Assembly (NCBI RefSeq): GCF_030936135.1
Contig: NC_082596.1
Span: 13,244,155 to 13,308,154, forward strand
DNA: 64,000 nt
Direction of reading: 5' to 3'
Source: Gavia stellata
Lineage: Eukaryota; Chordata; Aves; Gaviiformes; Gaviidae
The notes under the pieces: model-generated
Seen by the model: the letters and a program-made list of their open reading frames with translations, nothing else
What the model was told of the DNA's origin: nothing
Databases searched by the model: none
Part shown: piece by piece, positions 23,601-35,600 of the stretch
Layout of the letters: each line of letters opens with the position of its first letter
Numbering within the stretch: the first letter of the stretch is position 1
Program-made: the position numbers and the translations under genes

Positions 23601-26600
23601 GTCTATCGCAAAGGTACATTGGTAAAGCAGGGTAAGGATTGGATTTGCGGTTTCTCCTTGAGATAAAACCCTTTGTCTTTAGACAGAGGACTCCTTTATC
23701 CAGAGCTGCAGCTCTTCTACCAGAGGTAGTAGAACACAGCATGAAACTTTTGAAGAATACCAACAAACAGACTTCCAGGCTATATCTCTACTTGTAAATA
23801 AAACAGGTCGTTCTCTGGCCAGGTGGGTACATGGCAGAGCATGGCCCACAACAATATGGCTAAATTCTCTTTATCCCACATGCAGAATGATCTTGTGCCT
23901 AATGTCTTTCACGAATCGTTTCTGCCCTGTGCTACCCCAAAGGCTAACCAGCCATTTAGCCTCTTCTGCTCGTCAGCAGGATGGCGGCATTTTCAGAAGG
24001 GCTTAAAAGCAGACTGCCGTGCTCTGGGGTGTCATAGCACTTCATTTACTGGAGTGCAGAGTGCCATGCCCTGGGGTAACATAACCCTTAATTAACAGTG
24101 GTGGTGCCCGTGCCTGGCAGCCCTTGGAAGCAAGAAGCCTGATCCACATGTTGCTATTTGAATGGAAATGCCAAAGCACTTGCAGTGCCCCCTTAAACCC
24201 CCTGAGTCCATGGTGTGTTTGTAGTTCTACTTGATTTAGGAGCCTAGGACCTATTTTCCAGTCTTATTTTAGAGTTTAGGCATTTAAAAGATCTGATTCA
24301 TGATATTACAGGGGTTGAAAACATTGCTGACCTCCTGGTCTCAGAAACTTCTACCCTATTCTGAGAATCAGCAGAATAGAGGGTGTGCCAGCATTTCAGC
24401 CCTTGTGATTCACAGCTTGTCAGATTAGTAGGAACGGGCATGGTTTTCTGTTTATATTGATATGTCAGGCTGTAAACTACTGCTGCAGCTGTGGACTTTG
24501 AGTTATTATCCCCGATAGATCTAGCTCAGGATAACCACATGTACTATTTTGCCAAAATAAAGAAAACACCAGCTTTATCACATTATATATCCCCAATTAT
24601 CTTGTTTGAATGAATGCATCAACACAAGAAAGGTTTGTGGGACCAGTTTTTATTCAGCTGATTGGGATTGTAAGCTCTTAGTACTTACAAACGTACTGCA
24701 GAGACAGCGCCTGGTTCTGAATGCATCTGATCAGACGTTTATATTGGCCTATTGTTAAAGTGGTACAAACAAACAATATTTGATCTGGTATGAAGATGCC
24801 TAGTATGAAGTTATTACCTTTAAATGATTTGAATAAGCCTGAACTAGCAGAACAAAGTTAAATAGGATCAGCACCGTGTGTCAGGTGGTGACAGCTATTT
24901 GTGGATCCATTCTAGGAGCCCTAGTGATAGATAAAGCATTTCAGCAAAGCCCAGCATGAACTTCACAGTTTAGATGGTGTGATCAAAGGTCAAGGAAGAA
25001 CCTGGCCCAAACTTCTGTCATTCAGAGAGACTAATGCAAAATTGTTTCCCATGTATCTATTGTGCCTCTGTTTTCCTAGTCAACCAATAAACGCCATCAT
25101 CATGGTTTTGATGCAGACCGAGATGCCAAGAAAATACATAGCGCCTGCAAAGGAGCAGGTAAGAAAGCTCTTGTTTTTTATATAAAGGGCAATTCAATAT
25201 TATAAAGAGCATATACTTAAGCTTAGGGCAGAACAACTGTTCCAACCAGTTTCAGGTAATCTTTATGATTTCTGTCACTTACTGACTCAAAGAACATGCA
25301 CACCCATGAAGTTTTATATGAGTAAGATAAATGGGAAGGGAAGCCAGCTTGTTCCTCAAAGACTGGTAAGATCTAGTTTGTTAATTACTTGGCTCCAGGG
25401 GATTGGGATAAACATGATATTTGCTCCTTGCAATAGGACCATCAAGCTGTCAAGACTGATATGACAGTCATGGGCTCCAGCTGGTCAGGTCGGATTAAGG
25501 TCATGGTTATATGTCCTTTCCCAGGCCTTCAAGGACCAGTAAAAAACATCACCACCTCCATATGTTCATCAAAGCCCACTGCAGCTCCATCAGCTGAAAG
25601 GAATATACAGTGCTCTCAATCTGCATCAGTGATTTAACCAAAAATACTGGCTCTCACCATCTTCTAAGGTAGTTTGAAGTAAGCTGGCTGACTGTGCACT
25701 AATGTGAATGAGGAATCTACAGTGCTCATGGGATCCTCAGGTCCGTGGAAGTGACAATGTCCAGCAGAGGAAGAACAGCCAGGCAGCACACAAGAGCAAT
25801 AAGTTATTAATTCACTCCAGGCATTTACACAGCAAATATGTATTTAAGCATTTCTTCCTGGTATAGCACTGACATTCAGAATCAGCTAGTTAAGTGCTGA
25901 ATTTTAGGAACTGTTCTCATCCTATCAACTGAGTCCCCTCAAGACAGTTCCCCAGAGGACTCTCCTACTGAGAGTTTAACCCCATACTGTCAGATAGGAG
26001 GGCTTTTCCTTCTAAAATTGGACCATGCCTTCTGCCTTGGTTCAAAGCAGGAAGAACTGGACAAGATGCCCTAAACTTGTCCTTTATGTTCCTGGTGGTG
26101 ATATGCAGGGATGAAAATGCATCAGCTGCTGCTGAATGCCAATATCATTTGTATTTTTATCCTTTGTACTGATAGCTCCTTGGAAACCCTTGTTGGTCCC
26201 TGCTCCCGAGAGCCTGCAATGAGGGACGGCACAAAGCCCAATAGGTGGATGGAACAGATGGAAGAGCACAAAGAAATCATGGGCCAGCGTCCACCAGCGT
26301 GACATGCGTGCATCAGCAGACCTGGCATATGGCTTGATGCCTTTGATCTGCCATCTAAACCCTTTATAGCCTATGTACATTTTGGCAGTGCCTATCACAT
26401 GCAGGGTCATAGGTCTCTCCTGATACACATTCTCCATTTCAGTACTTGTCTTGAAGAAATAATGCCTGAGGCAAGCTGCTGGCCCTTAGATGGAAGTGCA
26501 CCAGAACACGTGTGTTAATGCAATAGCTACCCTATTGTGTCTTTCAGGCATCCAAGTGACATCACTGCAGTCCTGTCCCTTTAGCCACAAACATAAGAAA

Positions 26601-29600
26601 TGCCTTCCAGCAGCTTTGTTTAGTGCAAACATCTGTTTATATGGCTGAGGGGCAAGAAAAGTACAAGAACAAGGTCATTGCCTTCAGTAAGCTGCTTCCA
26701 TCCATTGCACAAGTTACAGCTCAAAGCTGCCCTGGGTCTTTCTGCTGGAGGGACGCTGCATGTTCAGTTCCTCCGCGGGTTCCCAAGAGATGCAGCTGCT
26801 GTGGTGCCCATCACCGGGGCACCCCAAGCTCCCACTTCACTCTCGCTTATTTTTGCCAAGCAAAACAGCATCAGCAGAGACTCAGACTGTGAAGGCTGGT
26901 TCCTGCTCCTCTTCCTGACTCCATTTAGCGCAAAGCACAACCCATTTTATAAAGGATGTACATTCAGGCTGTGGGTTAATGAAGCTGATTTAAACACAAC
27001 CTCACCTACCCTGGCCTCTCGCCCCACGCCGTTTGTTCTGTTGTGCTGGCACAAGCGTTCACGCCCTTAATGAACTGGATCTGGTGGCTGATCCCTCAGG
27101 ACTGCTCAAACAAGCATTGTCACCAAAAATGTGTATGTCAGCCTGGGCACTGGCATAACCCTGATTTTAGGAGCCGTGTCTGGCCTTCTCAAACAGGAGA
27201 CTCAATTTCCCTGATAAAATATAAGCAGCACAAGATGGTGAGCTTTTATTTTATGGTCTGAACATTGTAGCTGGCTATAGTTAAATATATCCTCAAAAGA
27301 ACCTTCGATGCTACAAATCCTGAAGTTGGCACCAGTGGGAATATACGTTTAGCAATTTTTTTCTCTTTAGAGATCATGTTTTCTTTCCTCTGCATTAGAC
27401 TCCTGATTAAATAATTCCTATGCACAACTTCTTTTTCAGGAACTGATGAAAAGAAAATTATTGAAGTCTTGTCGAGTCGAACATCAGAGCAGAGACAACA
27501 AATAAAACAGAAGTACAAGGCTCTGTATAGCAAGGTATTTCGAAATAAATGGCCTCTCTGATTCAAACAGCGTGCCTGATGATAGAAATATAGCCTACAG
27601 GTCTCTGCTTTTGAAAATATCAAGGGCACAGTGGATTTAAGGAGGACACCAGTTAATTTATGATTCAGCAATTTATTTTATCGCCTAAAATACCGATTCC
27701 ATTTCCAGTCTTAGGCCTCAGAGTCTTCTTGAAATCAGCCTTAACCAGATCACAGCATTTTAATCAAAGTTGGGAGAGCTAGAAAATAGTTCATAACTGA
27801 AACAAAAATATTTCAGATCTTGTTCATCTTCAGCACATTCAGAAAAAGGAATTAATGTAAAAGGGAAATTTTAAGTCAGAATGCCTCTCAGACCAGATGC
27901 AAATTCAGAGGAACTATTTGATCTTACATCATTATATTTCTGTTGAGTTTAATAGATGTAGTATTGATTTCTTCCAGTGATGAAGTAGAATACACATGGT
28001 AAAACTGAGAAGTCTCATTGGGCACTTGATTTCTGGAGGAGGAAACATAGACTGCCTTAATGATTTTGCGTGTAAGAAAAAGAAAGCTTTCAATATATTA
28101 TTTAGGTAAACAGCTGAATCCTGCAGAGCTTGTTATTAAATTGGTATTTTCTTAAGGTCTGCGTGCTCATTAGTCAATGTTAATAAGACAGGCAGCACTG
28201 AACCTGAAAGCCGCCTATATGTAAAACTTACAGCAAGCATGATAAAGATTTTGGTTACATAAATAGTATAGATTCAGTTCTATAATGAGGATTAATAAAA
28301 ATAGGTATTAGAAATGAGCAAATGCCATGAGACTTCCCAGTTACATCAGCATGTAGCAACCCTTCTCGCTTGCCTGGGCAGCCGGAATCTCTGGGGAAGG
28401 AGCCACAAGTCATACCATTTCGGTCTCCTGCTGCTCGAGGAAGCGATGTTTGTGGTGCGCGTGTTGAAACTGCTCCAACACCGATGTCAGCTTCTGACTT
28501 CAACAGATTGAGTGTTCACTTGTGATTGTGTAAGAGGGTGTTTAAGAACGATAGGTTTAGAGCTGGGCTTCTCGTTCATTGTTCTGAACTTGTCAAGTAC
28601 TTCCCATACTACAGGAAATGTTAACTTCAGATAGGGCTTCAAATAAATCATCAGTAGGCATCCTTCTCAGCATACATACACTGGCTAGTTCTTCTCCAGG
28701 GTCTTACTAAATTTTGAATTAAGTAGATCATATCACAGAAGGTTGATTTTTTTAATTTTTTTTTTTTGGTGGAAAAAATGCTGATTGCTTGGCACCAAAG
28801 CACTTTGTAGAAATGTGTTGCTTTTTCCAGAAGTAAATTTTAACCAAAACTGGAAGAGAAGTTTGGTAAGTTTGATCCCTTCTGTTGCAGCTCTTTTGAA
28901 AAGGGAAGTTTCTGCGTTGTGTTTCAGAGTAAAATCTCCTGTTAAGCTTTTAAAAACACTAGTTTGCATTTAATTAAACAAGTAAGAGTCAAAACTGGAC
29001 TGATATCGGCTGTTATTTGAAGATGGAACAATCATTCAATCTGAAATTAAAATTTTTAGGGAATTTATTTTGCAAAAAAAATCCATGTATCTAAAGGCTT
29101 TTTTATGTTTTTGTCCCCTTTTGGTACAGAAGCAGCTTTGAAATAATGAAATTCCCCAAAACAATTTAAGAAACCCTCTAATCCCACCTCAGCTTTTATG
29201 CTAACCCTTCTGACTGTCCCTGTAGGATTTGGAAGAGGACCTCAAGGGAGACCTGAGTGGGAATTTCGAAAAGGCTGTGCTGGCTCTGCTAGACCTGCCC
29301 TGTGAGTACGAGGCCCGAGAGCTTCAGAAGGCGATGAAAGGCGCTGGGACGGATGAGTCGCTGCTGATCGAGATTCTCTGCACACGAAACAATAAGGTTG
29401 GGACACCATGTGTGACCTTCCTTAGGTAGCAGGGCAAAGAGCTCGCCAAGAGCACCCTCCCAGAAGGAGCAGGAGGGATCAGACTCTTGCAGGAGTTAAG
29501 AGCAATATAATTCACATTCCTCCCTTGGTTTGACTCACACCTCCCATGGACAGCACAAGGGTAACACTGATGATAAAGAAATCCCCGGGTGCCTGGTAAA

Positions 29601-32600
29601 GGCAGCTTTGGCACTGCTTTGACTGTTCAGAGGTGGCTCCCGCCAGGTACGGGAATGTTATCCTCTTCAAAAGGCCCTTTAGCTTACGCCTAAACACAAG
29701 TGAAACTAGAGGGACACCTGCACAAGTCAGGCATCTCTCGAAATGCTGTCCTGAACTGGGCTGGGTTTGAGTTGTGTCTCTGCGCTGCGGTGAGTCCCAG
29801 CATGAGCGGGAATAGGAATTTGGCTTCTCCTGCGTCCACGCCTGCTATGCCTCAAGCAACATCAGGGTGGTACTGACTTGCTGGGGTTTTGTTTGCTTAT
29901 TTATTTATTAATGAAATAAATTTTTTTATTTGTTTATTTATTTATAATTTTTTTCCTTATTTATTAATTTGCTTTTTTTTTTAATTATTTGCCTAGGAAA
30001 TTGTAAACATAAAGGAGGCATACAAACGGCGTAAGTAGTACTGTCTTTCAAACACCTTCATTTAAAGCCTTTGTCACTGGGTGAACCCTCACAGGTTTTT
30101 TTTCTCCACAGTCTTTGATAGGGATCTAGAGTCTGATGTTAAAAGTGACACAAGTGGCTCCCTACAGAAGATATTAGTCACTGTGCTAGAGGTAAGGCTC
30201 AGGGCTTTACTCATGCATCTACCTGATAGAGATATTTCCTTTTGTCTATCCTGTCTACCCTGGGTAATCATAATAAGTGTTAGCTGGCATTTATAATAAA
30301 GTAATACAATAATGAGGTAATTATAATAAGCAAAAGGCATTCTTCATTATAAGAGCCTTTTATATTTACAACTTTTTAATATAATTGAAGGAGTTATATA
30401 AAATCAGAAGGAATTTTATAAATTCTAATAATTTAAAGACAACAGCATCGTTTTATTACTATTTATACCACAGTAATGGCTAGAATACCCACTCAGGGTC
30501 ATGGCTACATTATGCTGAATTTGGCCTAAAACAAGCAAATTCTGATTTCCATCTCAACTGAGGAATTTACAATTCAGATAGATACAGAAAAAGTAAGAAA
30601 GAGATGGCTGTTAATTTTCCATTCACAAAAAAGCGCGTATTTTCCAGTATGACATGCTTTAAACCAGCTATATATAATCACAGAACCATAGAATATCTCA
30701 AGTTGGAAGGGACCCACAAGGATCATCGAGTCCAACTCCCTGTCCTCACAGGACTACCTAAGAGCATTGCCCAGACACTTCTTGAACTCTGACAGGCTTG
30801 AAAAAAATTAACATCTCTATAAAGACACAGTACAACTAGGAAGAGTAGGATCATGCCTAGGAATGCAATATGGTGGCCAGTCTAAGCAGACAGCCCTTAG
30901 AAATGAAAAGATTCAGTAAATAAAGAAGCTTTAAAGACCTAACAGTCACATTGCTAAATACACCACAATTAGACTCCCATTCTGGAAAAGCATGGATACC
31001 TATCTCTTCAACCTCTTGGGATATATTTTCAGGAGTGACAAATACATATTATTCATAGATCATTTTCATAGATTAATCCTTCATAATTTCTACCAGGAAT
31101 TACAGTGTTAGTGAATACTCAGAGTATATAGGTTAGTCAAGAAAATACTTTGCAGTTATCAGGGCATATGCAGCACCACAAAAACCATCAGCACTGCACT
31201 GCAGGTACTGGGAACCTTTTTGGAGTAGCTGGGGGATGGAGACACCAGCTGCTTTCCTAAGAAACTTTGCAGTTTGAGCCCAAGGTGCTGTACGTACCCA
31301 GCAGCTCAGCCCTCCGGGGGTGAAACCAAATGCCGTGTTGGGGCAGCCCTGCCCCAGCTCTGTCTGCACATTTCAGCCCCATTCCCACCCCAGCGTCTGG
31401 CCACACACACTACCACTTCCCACCAGTGGAAAAACACCCGCAAAAAATGGCAGAAAGCAGATCCAAAGAACAAGCCAGGTGGGAAGGGACCACCCTCTGG
31501 TCTGGCTCCTCTGGTCTGGCCCTCCTCAAAGCAAGGCTAATTCCAAACTCAGATCAGGTTTTCCTCTGACTTTGTCTTCTGCTCCAGACACGTGCTGGCT
31601 GGGGGAGGGAGCGGGAACACCCACGGGATGGCAAGGAGGCTAGGGACAAGGGGGGCAGCAGGCCACCCTGCCGCAGGGCAGCATCCGCAGGGTATGGTCT
31701 AATGCCATGCGGCTGCCCAGCCCCGATAGTCACTTCCTGCTCCAGAGGCATCAGAGTTGCCATCTCATAAGGGTCCCAGCACACAGCAAATAAATCTGAG
31801 GGATAAACCTTACCATACATGCTTCACCTCTAAAGTCAGGAAAACCAGGGGCTGTGGTAAACATGACCAGACCACGCAAAACTCTACCACCGAGTCCCAC
31901 CGTGCCCCATTACGAGGCATTGTCAGCAGATGGCAGCAAAACTATAACCAAAAGATTTGTGAGGACCCCGAGCTGACAACCTTCCTTTCCGCTACGCAAT
32001 GTCACCCGCACTTGGTCTGGTTTTTTTTACTGTCATGTCCTTTCCTGTAGGCAACCCGGGATGAGACCCAACAGGTCAATGCAGAGCTCGCTGAGCAAGA
32101 TGCTACAGATCTGTATAAAGTAAGTGCAATCCTGGAAAAATCCCGGTTTGCCCCATGCCGCGCAGCAAGGGCTGCCTTGGGGGGGACAAAAGACACCAAG
32201 TACGAGCGCAATTAAGGAGATGAGCAAGGGGGGCACAGGCTGGAGCTTGGTGGATCAAGGGCTCTGGCTGAATTTTTGTCTCTACTGTGAAGCACTTCAG
32301 AAAAATAACATGCAATCTTTAAGGCAGGAGAAGGCCGCTGGGGAACAGAGGAGCTGGCTTTCAACGTGGTCTTAGCAAAGAGAAGCTATAGTCAGCTGAG
32401 AGCTACTTTTCAAGCCTATGAAAAGGTGAGTTAATCTCTTGTGTGATTGTGGGTTGCATAGGGCCTGACATGTAATTTGCAGACCCTACAACGACATGTC
32501 GAGCAGGCAATCCCTTATTTGCCATTTTAAAACTTCTGAATGCTTTAAGAATCTTGGAAAAACATTTCTATACGACTGGATACTGATCTTATGGAAAGAC

Positions 32601-35600
32601 ACAGGGGATAAAAGCTGTATCTTCTGCCAGTGAAGAACCTATTCCCCTTTATAACCCACACAACATCCAGCCAAATAGATGTCACAATGTCATTTCCTTC
32701 CCACAGCTGCATGACGGTGGGTGTCCCCACTCCTTCACAGGAGGCTCAGCAGAGCGGCAGGTTCACAAACTCCTGCCCTGAAGCAGGGTTTTGCTTTTCT
32801 AGTCTTTTCCTCTCCTCCAAAGCAGAGCCTGACAAGGTCTCTCATCCTGATCCCCCTGCTTCACATGCTCATATTGGCTGGGCAGAGGCACATCTCCAGC
32901 CTCTTCCTCTCTGTCCACGCTGGGCAGGCAGCCTGTGCAAGAACTTTGCTGCACTCTCCTCTGTCTCCAAGCATAAGGCAAAGTAGATAGCAGGATCCCG
33001 ACTGTCTGGTACTTCTCCCTATGTCACCCACCAGGGGCATTTTACTCATGCCTGGACCTGGAACCGACCTCCACTGAGACCTCTCACCTGGAAATTACCT
33101 GTGAAAGTCAAAGCAATGGGAGATCCAAGGTCCTCCTCCTGGCAGCAAGGTGGAAGCTCAGCAGAGACATTTCTTCTCAGGAGAGGGTCCACCCTCCAGC
33201 CTCTGGCTCATAATCCTGAACTTCCCTGGGACAACTCTTGAGTTCATCAGAAAACTGTAACCCTAGGCACTGAAGATGAAAAAAACTCCAGTTAAGGCCA
33301 TATTTCAGTGTCAGCACAATAGGGAACCCATAGTTGGAAAAATGTTTGCAGCTTAATCCAAGTTTTGGTTTGTTGCTGGCAGGAGAACAAAACCAGTCAC
33401 TAACTGATACTCTCTCCCTTGGAGTGGCCCAAACCCTGGGGGTTCAGTTAAATGCTCCGATAGCCAAGCTACCTTGGCTTTTTGATTCCTAAAGCCAAGC
33501 AGATCAGGTTGCCCAAACCGATCCACCACATCCTGCCTGGCTGTATTTGAAGTAGAAGTGGGCCAAGATTAAAGCCATGCAAACATCAGTCCTTCTCTGC
33601 ATTTGGAAAGATAAATAGGGCTAGATCTAAACCAGGTTAAGGGTTTGCAGGACTTAAGCCCAAATCCTCAGAAGGTACCTCTTCCCTCCTTGTACCTATG
33701 GTCTCCCAGCTCTGACCTAGAAGTCCACTGGAGTCTTGAACCATGCAGGACCATCCTGATAGGAAAAACAGAGTAAAGTAAAAGGCTTTGAGGTTCACGA
33801 AGTTCAAAAAAGTCAGGATAAACTCTGTTTTGAAGTGGCAGTCTGTTTTTCCCCTTTCCTACAGAATAATACAAAAACTCGGGAACAACTGCAGTGCTTG
33901 TAAACTTTCCCTGGGAAGCCAAAGACAATAAGTAACAAAACTTCACAGAGCTGGTAAAACTCCAAAAATTATCTTATTTGTGTGGGAGCCATCCAGAGCC
34001 TTTGATAGAGGGGTTAGAGGAAGCTCGAACAGTTTCTCCTGACTAGGCATCACTCAAGAAGAAGCTGCAGCTTCTTTGTCCTAGAAGCCCTCAGATACAC
34101 ACAACTGCTTCATTTAGGTTGTCCATCTCTTAACCATTGTGCCTTACCTGGCTGCATAGACCTTCTTCTCTTGGTGCCAGTGGATCTGTGAGCACTTACA
34201 CCAGAGGAGAACTTTGTTTGCTCTTGAATTACTCCCTTGGAAAGGCTCTAAAGGATCTGAATTGGCCTTTTGCCATTGGATCCTAAATCTGATGCTAGTT
34301 TTATGGCAGTGGGATGACATGTGCAGACAGTGGCTCTGATGTCTCCTTTTTGTTGTCCTCATAGGTGTGTGGGAAGGACATAGAAGAATCCATTAAAAAT
34401 GAAACATCGGGAGATCTGGAGAAGGCTTATCTCACTCTTGGTAAAAAAAAAAAAAAGTGTCAAGAGCTTTCTTTTCTGGTTCTTGCCATCATCTGACACT
34501 GGTTATTGGGGGTCTGTGTACAGCCCAGCGACAGACATCGAGGTAGCCCTAAACTGAGCTGACATATCTGCCAGGAAAAGAAAAGGCAGTTTTCAGTAGT
34601 GATTTGGACCCCTTGGTTTTAGAAATAACACCTGCTAGGCACCGCTTCTCTCCACGCAGCTAAATTATTTGCCCCCTAACACAGGGCACCCACCTCCAAG
34701 CTGCCCCTGAGGCCATGGCTTTTGATAACTTCCAGCGGATGCCTGGGCATCGTTGGAAGTGTGCTAGCCAGCCACCACAAAAATGTACAGGGTCCTCGAC
34801 AGCAGTTTAGCATTGGGGATGGCTGTGACCAGTATTTAAGCCCGTGCCCTGGCCCTGGTTAGCTTACTGGTATTGCTGTTATCCATCTGGATCTGGGCTC
34901 TTCCAAATCTTGCCCCTGTGAGCTGTGGAATGAGCAGCTACCCCAAGAATAGATGGGCAAGAGGAACTGCAGAGGGGCAAGTGCTTGTTCTCATTCATTT
35001 CATTTGCACTGTGGAATGGCAGAGTACTCGGTGCTGATCATCTCAGTGTGTAAAATGCTTTCCCTGTAGAGAAATGTACATCGCTGTTCAGACTCCAAGA
35101 CTTATCCTTGCATACTGATAGGGGACCAGTCACAGAATGAAAGCCCTACCAGCTCATATGTCTAAGCATAAACCCTAGAGAGTTTCCTTTATTTCTTCCT
35201 TATTTATTTCCTTCTCATTTAAGATGTATCACAAAGTGTAAATATACAAGCAATGAAGTCTCTTACTGTTTTCTTTAGTCAGCTGTGCCAAAGACTGCCC
35301 AGGTTACTTCGCTACACTTCTGCACAAGTCGATGAAAGGAGGTGGGACTGATGAAGAGACCTTGATTCGCATCCTTGTGACCAGGGCTGAGGTATGGTAC
35401 CCTGCGACCTGTAATATCTCACATCAGCTCTGGGAGAAATACCAATGTAGAGAGTATGGAGTCAGTCCTGGTAGGTCATGTGCTCAATCAACCCATTTCA
35501 GCCCAATGACATCAGTGGTCACACTCTGCTTTTGTAGCCGGGCAACTCTGATTTTGGTATTACATCTATTTCTGTTTTCAGAAGAACTAAAGCAGAAAGC

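Larger units (their letters stand above)
11647..25079 (+). other. ANXA13 intron 1 (13.4 kb)
   Basis: A large AT-rich intron. It contains a CR1 relic near 18902-19070, a C-run near 20420, and a possible alternative first exon at 23517-23546. I saw no clear counterpart of the 41-residue extra exon of human isoform b. The small open frames carry no recognisable domain. Confidence 0.75.

Noticed and set aside
11647-25079. Search for the isoform-b extra exon of ANXA13 (41 residues in human)
   Set aside because: No phase 0-0 exon of about 123 nt with similar sequence was recognised by eye; absence is not proven.
29229-29429. 66-residue frame starting [11 protein letters not shown]
   Set aside because: It is ANXA13 exon 4 started at an out-of-frame-like internal ATG (TTGGAAGAG region) and read past the donor; not a separate gene.
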